A stretch of 64,000 nt of DNA from Shewanella fidelis ATCC BAA-318 (GCF_000518605.1 NZ_JADX01000005.1:459247-523246), one strand, 5' to 3'. Positions 1-7,719 are shown, counted from the first letter of the stretch. Notes: generated from the letters alone by a model not told the origin. Made by a program: numbers and translations.

Positions 1-53
1 AAACAAGATAATAAATAGGCAAATAAATTTAACTGCACTCATTTAATGCTAGG

Positions 54-320
54 CTATTTTATTGTTGTGGATTCGTTATTTTCGTCTTTTTCTTTTTTAT
101 CATCAGTTTCTTCATCTTCATCTTCAGCAGGAATTAAAATACAAACAACATCTGGGCAGACATCTAGCTCGCGCTTAAGGCTAATATCATCTTTGTTGAT
201 TAGCGCTTGTTTTAATGATTCAGTTAGTGCTGATTCGGCTATCGCTTGCTCAAAGTTAGTTTCTGTTTGCAGACTTGCATCTTGGCCCATACGTTCCAGC
301 AGTTGAATGATGTTTGACAT
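54..320 (-). CDS. sonA: Split-borosin (SonA-like) RiPP precursor peptide
   Basis: An 88-aa peptide that I read as the substrate of the neighbouring alpha-N-methyltransferase. Residues 1 to about 52 look like a compact helical leader, the expected borosin-binding domain. A short hydrophobic stretch V58-V-C-I-L-I-P64 follows, and then a highly acidic, disordered tail rich in D, E and K. In characterised split borosins a short hydrophobic patch near the C-terminus is backbone N-methylated, so I infer the core lies around residues 58-64. A good RBS (AAGGAAA) precedes the ATG at 320. It lies 154 bp downstream of the methyltransferase on the same strand. Family knowledge: SonA of Shewanella oneidensis is a separate precursor acted on by SonM. 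The final product and its bioactivity cannot be read from sequence. It could otherwise be an unrelated small acidic protein, but the neighbour makes that less likely. Confidence 0.75.
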   Translation of the reverse strand: MSNIIQLLERMGQDASLQTETNFEQAIAESALTESLKQALINKDDISLKRELDVCPDVVCILIPAEDEDEETDDKKEKDENNESTTIK

Positions 321-474
321 ACTATTTCCTTGTTGATTGTCGTTTATGGTTTTCTATTTTCTCTTTCTTAGGAAGGACTTGCCTGCTTACGGAGACCGAC
401 CTTTTAGCTTTTGTTTATCCGTTTCTTTATCTACTTGTTTATCAACTTGTTGATTTAATTCATTCACTATTTGC

Positions 475-1284
475 TTAAGCAAGCACATCATTTTGCTCTG
501 CTAGCAGCTGAGCTTCTACTTGCGCTAGGCGGTCTAATACCGCTTGATTAGGTTGCATCTTTTGGCTTGGCGGAATAACCAGTGTGGTGTGCATGTAAAT
601 ATCGGCATCGGCCAGTTCTGCTAGGGGGAGGGTTTGCTTACGCACTGTGTCTATTGGCAGTACGGCGGCTTCATATAAAATCACTTGATGCTCAAGTGGG
701 TAGTCTTTACTCAGCAGTTCAATCAGTACTTGGCGGTGTGCAGCCCCCGTAGCAAACTTGGTCAGGCTCTTATCACCAGCTAGGCCGATTTGCCACAGCA
801 CTAGGTAACATGAGGGGTCAAAGCGGCGCTGGTAAAACATAAACTGACTGGCTTCAAACTGCTGGCAACCATATTGGCCGGGGTCGATGCCTAAATCGGC
901 AATCAGGCAGTCTTCTGCCGATATACCCGGTACCATGACAGCCTGAAAACCCTCAGCCTTGGCTACTTCGATTGATTTATGTGGTGCGTGGGCGAATACC
1001 CCAGGGTGACCATAAAATGCACCGACGACTTTTTTGCCAGCGCGCACTTCGGTCATAATTGAATCGACCATTTCGCGGTAGGTAATATGGCGAGATTTTC
1101 CGGGATGATAAAAGCCTTGTAGCGAGCGTACATCGGGGTGCATCTCTTGCAGCCAGAGTTCAACGATGCCGTTAGACATTCCAGAAAATACCACATCAGC
1201 CTGTTCAATATAGCTTTTTGCTAACGGGCAAATATGTGCGCCTAAAGTCATTCCTATTCCAACACAAGCTAAACTACCTGACAT
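475..1284 (-). CDS. sonM: Borosin-type peptide backbone alpha-N-methyltransferase (SonM-like)
   Basis: A 269-aa SAM-dependent enzyme of the tetrapyrrole-methylase fold. Visible marks are the N-terminal glycine loop G9-x-G-M-T-L-G15, the Y91-G-H-P-G95 motif, and P119-G-I-S122 followed by a conserved acidic and aromatic stretch. Y59, R65 and Y69 have the same spacing (6 and 4 residues) as the catalytic Tyr-Arg-Tyr set of OphMA and SonM, which argues for borosin backbone N-methylation and against porphyrin biosynthesis. In fungal borosins the enzyme and core are fused. Here the enzyme is free-standing and the candidate substrate is the next gene, the split arrangement known from Shewanella. The ATG at 1284 has an AAAGGG-type RBS. 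The gene is 136 bp downstream of the GNAT gene on the same strand, so either readthrough or a separate promoter is possible. The protein is expected to be cytoplasmic; there is no signal peptide. Confidence 0.85.
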   Translation of the reverse strand: MSGSLACVGIGMTLGAHICPLAKSYIEQADVVFSGMSNGIVELWLQEMHPDVRSLQGFYHPGKSRHITYREMVDSIMTEVRAGKKVVGAFYGHPGVFAHAPHKSIEVAKAEGFQAVMVPGISAEDCLIADLGIDPGQYGCQQFEASQFMFYQRRFDPSCYLVLWQIGLAGDKSLTKFATGAAHRQVLIELLSKDYPLEHQVILYEAAVLPIDTVRKQTLPLAELADADIYMHTTLVIPPSQKMQPNQAVLDRLAQVEAQLLAEQNDVLA

Positions 1285-1420
1285 GGTTACCCTTTATTAT
1301 TTATATATTCAACTGGCGCTCTAAAGCTCAAGGCTATGTATGTGTAGTGGCCTTTCAGAAAGAGAAGATAACAGCTTGTTGCGGTATTTTAAATATTATG
1401 TTTCTGGTCTGGTGGCTATT

Positions 1421-1966
1421 CTATGAGTTTATGAATGTTGCAATGGCATGGTCACTTTGTTTATAGCAACTAGCTTGGCCTGTAGCTGGATCTAAGTTAT
1501 TTATATCTATGCAGTAATTGAGTTTCTGGGCAATTCTTAAAATTGCTTTGTTCTCTGGTAGAAACATTGAATACATTTTATTGAGTTTTAGGTGTCGTAA
1601 GCCGTATTCAGTAAGCGCACCAATTGACTCAAATGCAATGTGCTTTCTATAAGCCTTAGGGCTAAGCATTATTCCAAACTCTGCTTGTTGAGTGTTTTGT
1701 TTATCTTTGCTGATGTTTTGTATGCCTAATAGCTCACCTGTGTCCAGTTCTGAAATTACCCAAACAAATAGCAATGGTATGGGCTTTTGAGTGAGTTTTA
1801 GTGTTGTGTGAAAGCATTTTTCTGCCTTTGCTGGGCTCAATGGCTGACTGATGTTTTTCATTACAACCGGATCGGTATACAAGGAGCAATACAAGTCTTT
1901 ATCTCGCTCATCGAGTAAGCGCATGGATAGTCGTTCGGTTTCAAATTGGTGTGCTGAGCTAGCCAT
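1421..1966 (-). CDS. GNAT-family N-acetyltransferase (RimJ/RimL-like)
   Basis: A 181-aa acetyltransferase. The opening ETERLSMRLL and the later E-F-G-I-M-L-S-P-KAYRK segment fit the RimJ/RimL group, where the beta-bulge and acetyl-CoA pyrophosphate loop lie mid-protein. The C-terminal part (LNKMYSMFLPENKAIL-R-IAQKL) carries the usual N-x-x-S/A-x-x-x-x-x-K-L region. The substrate is unknown; the family acetylates protein N-termini, amino acids or small amines. The gene begins only 13 bp after the pepsin-like protease stop and lies upstream of the borosin methyltransferase, so it may be co-transcribed with both. A role in modifying the RiPP product is possible but is pure inference from position. 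Confidence 0.75.
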   Translation of the reverse strand: MASSAHQFETERLSMRLLDERDKDLYCSLYTDPVVMKNISQPLSPAKAEKCFHTTLKLTQKPIPLLFVWVISELDTGELLGIQNISKDKQNTQQAEFGIMLSPKAYRKHIAFESIGALTEYGLRHLKLNKMYSMFLPENKAILRIAQKLNYCIDINNLDPATGQASCYKQSDHAIATFINS

Positions 1967-1979
1967 GGTGTCTCTCTAA

Positions 1980-3713
1980 TTAACGTTGTTTAGCGAAGTG
2001 GATCACGCCGGTTTGATGGGCGGAGCGGTCGAAAATCACGTAGTGTTCATTCAGTAGCGGTAAACCAAGTAGCGACTGATTAGGCCACCCTGCAAGCTGT
2101 GACAATATCTTAAAACAGGCCTTGCCCTTGGCTGGGGTGTTGGTTTGCCAGTAGTGCTCGGGCTTTATGTGAAGGCTGACTTTTTCTGGGCTGTTTTGCT
2201 TGTTGTCACTGCTATGATCACCGCTGCTATGAGTGTGTTGGCTATGGTGATTACGCTCGCCGACAAAATGCAGGGTGAGCGTGGGCCATTCATCAAGGTT
2301 TAACTGGCTCATGTCTATACCTTGGTACTGCATGGCGATATCGCTAAAAGGCTTGAGTAGTGCTGCAAATTTGGGGTTTAGCGCGCTGAAGTGTTCCACC
2401 ATGGCGTTGTATAAATGTTTGGTAAACACTATGCCTGACACACCTGTGTCGATAATGGCGTTACTGCGGCCACGTAGTTGTTTGTTCATGCCTATGGCTG
2501 AGAGCAGGGCTTGGTCGTGGCTTGCTAGATGCTCAGTACTTTCTATTGGCTCAGGGCTGTTATCTGGCTCAGGGCTTTCTGCACGCTCAAGGCTGTTATC
2601 TGGCTCAATACTTTCGTCTGGCTCAAGGCTTTCTGCAGGCTCAAGGCTGTTCTCTATTTCCTCGGTGAGTAGGCTGTCGATTTCGGTTTGGTCGCCGACT
2701 TGGATAGAGATGAGGTTTACGTTGTAATACTTGTCTTCTACCACAGAGATTGTGGTGAACTCGCCTTGATAAAGCTCGGTATGTTCTTCTCCGCCACCAA
2801 TAATTAACCAACCCTGATTGAGCGGGTCTTGGTTTAATTGTGCGAAGTGTGCTTGTTGTGCAGCTTTTTCAGCTTTATCAGCGCTCTTTTTTGCACTAAA
2901 GCTGGCAGCGTTACTATCTGCAGTAAAGTGAACACTTGAGCGGCGACTGTAAAACGCAAACTTATTGGCGGTTAAGCCATGCTGAGTGAGCTCAGTAAAG
3001 TAGGGAATAATATCTTGAGTGGGCTGCTGTTTTAAAAAGGCTTTAAACTGACGTAAATCGTGGCTAGTAAAGCGATTATCACAACTTTGCTCAGAGTGAG
3101 CCGCCTTGTTTTCGACTTGGTTTTCTACTTGGTTTGCATTTAAGTGGGCATAATAGCCGTTACTGCAAATACTAATTTGGGTATCAAATGGCCAAGGGTA
3201 AGTGAGCGCTGGACTGATTTGATATTTATCGAAATAGCCCTTGAGGTTATAGCTTTTATTTAATTGATGATAAGCAAGTCCAAGAATGCCATCGGCGTGT
3301 AAAAATGTGCCCTCTTGCTTAATCGACGACACAATGGCAACCGGACATTGATTTAGTACTATGGGGGCATGGGAGTCAGGGTTTGGCTCTAATTGATAAC
3401 CGTCAGCGAGGTTGAAATCGATATCTTCTTCTCTGAGTCCGACTCGGGTATACACTACTGGACCGTCCCAACCTCCCACACCGTATAACACTTCTTGAGC
3501 AAAGCTGGTGGGCACTAAACAGCTGTCTTGCTCGTCATCATAATCACTGTCACTCACTACTAAGGTACTGCTGCCAGTATCAATAATCAGATTTGCAGGG
3601 GTTTTATTAGCGCCAAATCTTAATTGTGCACAGTAGCCGCCCATGGCATATACGTTGGTTATTGGCACTTTTAAGGTGCGTGGCGTAACTGCTGTAGGTG
3701 TTTTAGCTGACAT
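1980..3713 (-). CDS. Pepsin-like (family A1) aspartic protease, shewasin type
   Basis: A 577-aa two-lobed aspartic protease of the eukaryotic pepsin fold, rare in bacteria. Both active-site motifs are present: D45-T-G-S-S in the N-lobe and D422-T-G-V-S in the C-lobe. Y77-G-x-G matches the pepsin flap tyrosine region. There is no signal peptide or propeptide, as in shewasin A of Shewanella, which is a cytoplasmic pepsin homologue. The protein is longer than shewasins mainly because of inserts: a Glu/Pro/Ser repeat (about residues 350-395, units of the type S-L-E-P-x-E) and a His/Ser-rich loop near residue 500. It lies 13 bp upstream of the GNAT gene. Its position at the head of a borosin locus makes it a candidate leader or maturation protease, but that role is inferred and untested. 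Confidence 0.85.
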   Translation of the reverse strand: MSAKTPTAVTPRTLKVPITNVYAMGGYCAQLRFGANKTPANLIIDTGSSTLVVSDSDYDDEQDSCLVPTSFAQEVLYGVGGWDGPVVYTRVGLREEDIDFNLADGYQLEPNPDSHAPIVLNQCPVAIVSSIKQEGTFLHADGILGLAYHQLNKSYNLKGYFDKYQISPALTYPWPFDTQISICSNGYYAHLNANQVENQVENKAAHSEQSCDNRFTSHDLRQFKAFLKQQPTQDIIPYFTELTQHGLTANKFAFYSRRSSVHFTADSNAASFSAKKSADKAEKAAQQAHFAQLNQDPLNQGWLIIGGGEEHTELYQGEFTTISVVEDKYYNVNLISIQVGDQTEIDSLLTEEIENSLEPAESLEPDESIEPDNSLERAESPEPDNSPEPIESTEHLASHDQALLSAIGMNKQLRGRSNAIIDTGVSGIVFTKHLYNAMVEHFSALNPKFAALLKPFSDIAMQYQGIDMSQLNLDEWPTLTLHFVGERNHHSQHTHSSGDHSSDNKQNSPEKVSLHIKPEHYWQTNTPAKGKACFKILSQLAGWPNQSLLGLPLLNEHYVIFDRSAHQTGVIHFAKQR

Positions 3714-3891
3714 TGATAGCGCCTTTATTTATTGTTTTAAAACTCGCGATCTAACGAGATAAAGCTGCTTTTGATAGCGAAAACGACAATAGCAGAAATT
3801 GTCTTGCAGGTTAATTAATTGTTAATTTGCGTGTGGTTTTACTAAGGCGTGCTGCTTAGGTTGAGGTAGGTTTTGCCGTTAAATGCTTGAG

Positions 3892-3931
3892 CGAGGTGCA
3901 AATCAAGTTGGGGGAGTATATTTGCACCTCG
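3892..3931. repeat. Long perfect inverted repeat downstream of azurin
   Basis: A 12-bp perfect stem, CGAGGTGCAAAT at 3892-3903 and its complement at 3920-3931, encloses a 16-base loop just past the azurin stop codon. There is no T-run on either side, so a Rho-independent terminator is not certain; it may protect the 3' end or end transcription weakly. Confidence 0.5.
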
Positions 3932-3939
3932 TTGGTTAA

Positions 3940-4395
3940 CTATGAGGCAATGACAAACTGGCCTTGCATAATAGCCCAGTGACCAGGGAATGAGCAGAAG
4001 AAGCTGTACTGTTTTGCTGGATCGAGATCGGCTGTGCTAAAGGTAATGCTAGTGCTTTCGCCGCCGCCAATAATGTCGGTATGAGCCAGTACTCGTGGAT
4101 CATCCGCTTTGACATAGCTGTTTGCTGCGCCAGCGGCCATGCCTTCGTTAGCAACGGCTGACATATTGGCGGTTTCGGTTAACACCCAGTTATGCCCCAT
4201 AGCACTTTTTGGCAATGTGCCTGTGTGGTGTAAGTTTAAGGTTACTTCAGTGCAGCCCGCTGGCAATGTTAGTTCCTTTTTGTCGAACTGCATTGCATCG
4301 GTAGCATTAATATCGAGTTGGCATGTGTTAGCGCTAGCAAAACCTGAAATACTGAGCAGCAGAGCTGCTGCGACAAACTTGATTAGAGTATGCAT
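3940..4395 (-). CDS. azu: Azurin, periplasmic type-1 blue copper protein
   Basis: A 151-aa precursor with a Sec signal peptide (cleavage expected after A-S-A22) and a mature azurin of about 129 residues. The four copper ligands are visible: H68 in GHNW, C134, H139 and M143. C25 and C48 form the conserved disulfide. Azurins shuttle electrons between periplasmic cytochromes and reductases or peroxidases. The gene stands alone, convergent with nothing and followed by a hairpin. A Fur-like palindrome about 56 bp upstream of the start suggests control by iron or by a Fur-family regulator. The call is very secure. Confidence 0.95.
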   Translation of the reverse strand: MHTLIKFVAAALLLSISGFASANTCQLDINATDAMQFDKKELTLPAGCTEVTLNLHHTGTLPKSAMGHNWVLTETANMSAVANEGMAAGAANSYVKADDPRVLAHTDIIGGGESTSITFSTADLDPAKQYSFFCSFPGHWAIMQGQFVIAS

Positions 4396-4450
4396 TGTTA
4401 ACTTCTCATATAGTAAAAGACGTTAGCATCCTAATTGAAAAATAAGTAAA

Positions 4451-4465
4451 TGAGAATGATAATCA
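4451..4465. promoter_or_regulatory. Candidate Fur box upstream of azurin
   Basis: TGAGAATGATAATCA matches the 7-1-7 Fur consensus TGATAAT-N-ATTATCA at 13 of 15 positions. It lies about 56 bp upstream of the azurin start codon in an AT-rich stretch, where a promoter would be expected. Confidence 0.5.
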
Positions 4466-4549
4466 ATTGTAAATTATTTTTAAAGATTATGATGTGCGAG
4501 TAGGTTGTGCGGAGATTAACTCTGGTACTGATTGCTATTAACAAAATCT

Positions 4550-4580
4550 ACAGTGGACTTAGATTTCCTAAGCCCACTGT
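4550..4580 (-). terminator. Terminator-like hairpin after the M56 peptidase gene
   Basis: ACAGTGG-A-CTTAG pairs with CTAAG-C-CCACTGT around a 5-base loop, with one mismatch, 19 bp beyond the stop codon of the M56 gene. On the minus strand it is not followed by a strong T-run, so it may act only weakly. Confidence 0.5.
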
Positions 4581-4598
4581 TTTCGAAACGAGTTAACC

Positions 4599-5798
4599 TT
4601 ATTTCGATGTCACCTTAATCCGCTCTACATCTGTGCTAGGGGCTTCAATTTCAAAATCTAATTGTACCTTTGAACCCGTAACTCCCTTAGCTGAGCTTTG
4701 ATACTGCCACTGCTTAAGTGCGCTAATCGCTGCTTGATCGAATAACCCCTTTGGCGATGACTTTATCACGCTGACATTGTTCACTGTGCCACTTGGGGTA
4801 ATATCAAATTTGAGTTGCACAAAACCGTTTTGATTGGCTTCGATAGCTGCGGCTGGGTATTTAGGCTCAATTCGCATAGTTGGATAAACGGTTGCAGCTT
4901 TGTTAGCTGTTCCTGCTTGCACCTGTTGGTTAAGCAGTAAGCCAATCGTGCCTAATAACATTATTAAGCCAAATACTGCCAATCTGCTTAGCCCTTTTTG
5001 CTGTGTTTTCATTTGCATAATACGTTCCTTGAGTATGTTTTTGTTTCCATAGTGAGTGTGAAGCAAGCCGTGCTGGGCCTGCTGTGAGTAAGCCAACAGC
5101 ACTTGGCTATAATTAATTTTTTGTTGTTGATTTAGTGACTGGGTAACAAAGGCATCGCAGGCTAGCTCTTGATCGTCTCGATAACGCTGATAAGCAAGCC
5201 AACTAATTGGATTAAACCAGAATAAGCTTAATACGCCATAAGCCAGCAGGTTGCATAACAGATCGCCACGGCTGTGGTGATATTGTTCATGATTGATAAT
5301 GGCTTGCTGCTCCTGTGCATTAAGTTGGTTGAAGTTTACTGGCAAGATGATTTTTGGATTCACAATGCCTATAAGCATCGGTGATTGCACTTTGGGATGA
5401 GCGTAAGTCGCTAGGCGTGAAAATGGATTGCTTACTTTTGTCGCGCTGCGTGCTAAAGCCTTGATTGATACAAGCTGCAGCGCAAGCATAATAAGCATGA
5501 TAGCAATTCCGCCAAGCCATACATAGCTAGCAAATAACCCATAGTTTGTTGTGTTTTTGGCTTGAATCACTTTGCTTGCTAAAACGCTGTAATAAGCAAT
5601 TTGTTCAGACTGAACTGCTGCAAATAGGTTTGGCATAGCAGCGACAATTATTGAGCTAAGTAACAGAATAGGGACTGCGAGCCAAAGGTGATAAGTCTGG
5701 TGTGAGCCTAAATATTTTTGTAGCGGCTTGTGGCAAATCAGTAAACCTACGCAAATTAGGCTTAGTAGTATGGTTTGTTGGGCCATCCATAGCATCAT
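4599..5798 (-). CDS. M56 (BlaR1/MecR1-like) membrane peptidase with TonB-like C-terminus
   Basis: A membrane metallopeptidase with four predicted N-terminal TM segments. Its zinc motif H-E-Q-Y-H sits in a cytoplasmic loop (about residue 180), and a last TM helix precedes a periplasmic domain. That domain is not a penicillin-binding sensor as in BlaR1 but a TonB-C-like module (YPTMRIEPKYPAAA, then G-F-V-Q-L-K-F-D). I chose the ATG at 5798, which overlaps the stop of the upstream blaI-like gene (ATGA) and has an AAAGGA RBS; an ATG at 5819 is also in frame. Family knowledge: the pair senses an envelope signal and the peptidase triggers inactivation of the repressor. The signal here is unknown and need not be a beta-lactam. 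Confidence 0.85.
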   Translation of the reverse strand: MMLWMAQQTILLSLICVGLLICHKPLQKYLGSHQTYHLWLAVPILLLSSIIVAAMPNLFAAVQSEQIAYYSVLASKVIQAKNTTNYGLFASYVWLGGIAIMLIMLALQLVSIKALARSATKVSNPFSRLATYAHPKVQSPMLIGIVNPKIILPVNFNQLNAQEQQAIINHEQYHHSRGDLLCNLLAYGVLSLFWFNPISWLAYQRYRDDQELACDAFVTQSLNQQQKINYSQVLLAYSQQAQHGLLHTHYGNKNILKERIMQMKTQQKGLSRLAVFGLIMLLGTIGLLLNQQVQAGTANKAATVYPTMRIEPKYPAAAIEANQNGFVQLKFDITPSGTVNNVSVIKSSPKGLFDQAAISALKQWQYQSSAKGVTGSKVQLDFEIEAPSTDVERIKVTSK

Positions 5799-6172
5799 GA
5801 CTTGTTTTCCTTTTGCCATGTATCAATTAACTGCTGCAGCTCAGCAACATCTTGCGCATTAAGTTTGTTTTGCTTAGCAAAGCCTGCGACGAGTGGGGCA
5901 ATGCGGCCTGAGAATAAGCGTTCGATAAAGGATTCTGTTTCTTTGAGTTGATATTCATTTTGATCTATCAGTGGTGAGTACAGGTAACTGCGACCTTGCT
6001 TTTCAAAACCTATAGCTTGCTTTTTTACTAAGCGGTTAAGTAAGGTCTTGACTGTTTTTTCATGCCAGTCATGGCTTTGGCATAACTGACTGATGACTTC
6101 TGCTGCACTTTGTGGAGATGACTGCCATAAAATATTCAGCACTGAAAGTTCAGCATTGCTTATTTCTTTCAT
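5795..6172 (-). CDS. blaI: BlaI/MecI-family transcriptional repressor
   Basis: A 125-aa winged-helix repressor beginning MKEISNAELSVLNILW. The ELxVLxxLW opening and the recognition helix region H-E-K-T-V-K-T-L-L-N-R-L are typical of BlaI/MecI, and a C-terminal helical dimerisation segment follows. The frame is open further upstream, but the ATG at 6172 has a good AGGAAG RBS and matches the family length. It overlaps the M56 gene by 4 bp, a typical blaI-blaR1 arrangement. Two TACA-NN-TGTA dyads just upstream suggest autoregulation. Confidence 0.88.
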   Translation of the reverse strand: MKEISNAELSVLNILWQSSPQSAAEVISQLCQSHDWHEKTVKTLLNRLVKKQAIGFEKQGRSYLYSPLIDQNEYQLKETESFIERLFSGRIAPLVAGFAKQNKLNAQDVAELQQLIDTWQKENKS

Positions 6173-6196
6173 GTTTAGCGCTTCCTTGTACTTACG

Positions 6197-6236
6197 ATTA
6201 CAGTTGTAATATATTATTAAGATTACAAATGTAATC
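6197..6236. promoter_or_regulatory. Twin BlaI/MecI-type operators
   Basis: Two dyads, ATTACAGTTGTAAT (6197-6210) and GATTACAAATGTAATC (6221-6236), both carry the TACA-NN-TGTA core bound by BlaI/MecI repressors. Their centres are about 25 bp apart. They lie 25-64 bp upstream of the blaI-like start codon, so autorepression of the blaI-M56 operon is likely. Confidence 0.75.
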
Positions 6237-6436
6237 ATAAACTACAAGTGATTTTTGCTTAAACTTTGGTCTGATTTTGTGGTTTGTACATAAGTTGTTG
6301 TTAATAAAGCTTGTTTTCATATTGATGTTATTTTAATTTAGTCGTGACAAAACTAAATCAGCTTTTGATTACCACTTTTTGCTCAGCGCATTTAAAATGG
6401 AAGTAAGGAAAGTACCCAAACAAGGATTGTATCGGT

Positions 6437-7126
6437 ATGACTTCACGTTTACCTCGTATCACATATGGTGTTTTTAGCACTGCGATATTACTGGTCGCTG
6501 CAGTAGTTACTGCTGATGAAGATGTTGGCGAGCAGGCTGTAACCAATAAGCCCAATCTAGCTAGCGAACTGCCGTTGCAGCAATCTGCGCAACAATTAGT
6601 GATCTTTGATCAAACCATCAATTTTAACCTGCCGGCCAATTGGAAACTCGCACATTCAGAGCAGCAAGCCACGATGTTTTCTGCAGAGTTCGTACCTGCT
6701 AATCAAGAACTGCAAACATGGTCATCTATGGTGTGTGTTCAAGGTTTTAAAGGGGTGGCCGAAGATATTGAGCCTGAGGTTTTTTTACAAACCATGGCTA
6801 ACGTATATCTTGAGAGTTGCCAAGGTGACATGGTATTTGAAAGTCTACCGAGTGAGCCATTAAATGGTCATGAAACCGCGACAGCAATTATTGGCTGCAC
6901 TAAGATGCCTAACTCACACCTTAAGTCGATTGATAACACCAATGCCTATGAAGCGAATCATGGCTTAGGAGAGATAGGCCATTATACGGCGGTAAAAGGT
7001 AAGTCTGATCTGTATTTAATTCATAAATCGGTGCGTGGTGATAACTTTACTCAGGCTAATCCACCACTTAAGTCGCAAAACTATCGAGAATTTTTATCGA
7101 GTATTACACCGTTAAGTGTGCAGTAA
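6437..7126 (+). CDS. Exported protein of unknown function
   Basis: A 229-aa protein with a Sec signal peptide (basic start, hydrophobic core about residues 10-24, likely cleavage near V-T-A26-D-E). The mature part shows no motif I recognise. A segment beginning FDQTINFNLPANWKL resembles the opening of small secreted domains that start with a beta-strand and 'P-x-x-W'. Three cysteines lie in the centre. It is monocistronic, reads away from the blaI operators (about 200 bp upstream) and could share that regulatory region, making it a possible BlaI target. No function is assigned. Confidence 0.7.
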   Translation: MTSRLPRITYGVFSTAILLVAAVVTADEDVGEQAVTNKPNLASELPLQQSAQQLVIFDQTINFNLPANWKLAHSEQQATMFSAEFVPANQELQTWSSMVCVQGFKGVAEDIEPEVFLQTMANVYLESCQGDMVFESLPSEPLNGHETATAIIGCTKMPNSHLKSIDNTNAYEANHGLGEIGHYTAVKGKSDLYLIHKSVRGDNFTQANPPLKSQNYREFLSSITPLSVQ

Positions 7127-7233
7127 CTAGTATATCTATCTACTTGATTAAATTTTATATTTGCTTTTAACATAAATATTCTAGCTTATAACAACTTCCT
7201 ATCTACAAGTCTGCTATTTGCTTCAGGTTAAGT

Positions 7234-7263
7234 TAGACATTTAACCGTATAGACGTCTATAAT
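7234..7263 (+). promoter_or_regulatory. btuB promoter overlapped by tandem MetJ-like boxes
   Basis: A promoter is visible as TAGACA (7234-7239), an 18-bp spacer and TATAAT (7258-7263). Three consecutive 8-mers occupy it: AGACATTT (7235-7242), AACCGTAT (7243-7250) and a perfect met box AGACGTCT (7251-7258). MetJ binds tandem 8-bp met boxes, so methionine/SAM repression of the transcript that carries the B12 riboswitch and btuB is plausible. Confidence 0.6.
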
Positions 7264-7414
7264 GCGCGCACTCAATTGATGGAATATTCCCTTTTGGGTG
7301 CAATACATACTCAGTCATTGAATGTTATCTAGACTAAAGCGAATACCTCTTAGCTTTGGTGTTTAAGCTGTGTATAAAGCATAGAAACAGCAAATAAAAA
7401 TAATACGTTAGTCA

Positions 7415-7595
7415 ACCTTATTGGTGCCAAGGTTACGCTTGTAACTGAGGATAATCGGGAAGTCAGTTAAATTCTGACACTGCCCCCGCAACGGTGAATG
7501 GTGAGAGGCAAGCGCGCTTTAATGGAAGGCGTTTAAAGCTTGTACTTGAGCGTTATTACAATAACGCAGATCCTAAGTCCGGAGACCGGCCAGTA
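7415..7595 (+). promoter_or_regulatory. Cobalamin (B12) riboswitch, btuB leader
   Basis: The leader holds the family's conserved blocks in order: TTGGTGCC near 7421, GGGAAGTCAGTTAAATTCTG at about 7457, the core CACTGCCCCCGCAACGG after it, and AGTCCGGAGACCGGCC near 7576. The expression platform would be the 120 nt between 7596 and the btuB start. The downstream gene is a B12 receptor, which fits adenosylcobalamin feedback. Confidence 0.93.
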
Positions 7596-7719
7596 AAGTG
7601 ATTTCGATGATTTCGGCGGGCAGATCTCGAAATGCGGCAGATTCAAGGCGCAAAATGAAATTTTGCACCGTGGCACCGTGACGTTTTTGCCCCGTTTTCC
7701 TTTTAGGAGTCAAAGGTAA

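Noticed and set aside
2275..2727. 150-aa ORF on the plus strand, rich in Ser/Leu/Gly
   Set aside because: It is the antisense of the Glu/Pro/Ser repeat of the pepsin-like protease; its low-complexity composition follows from that repeat and it has no RBS.
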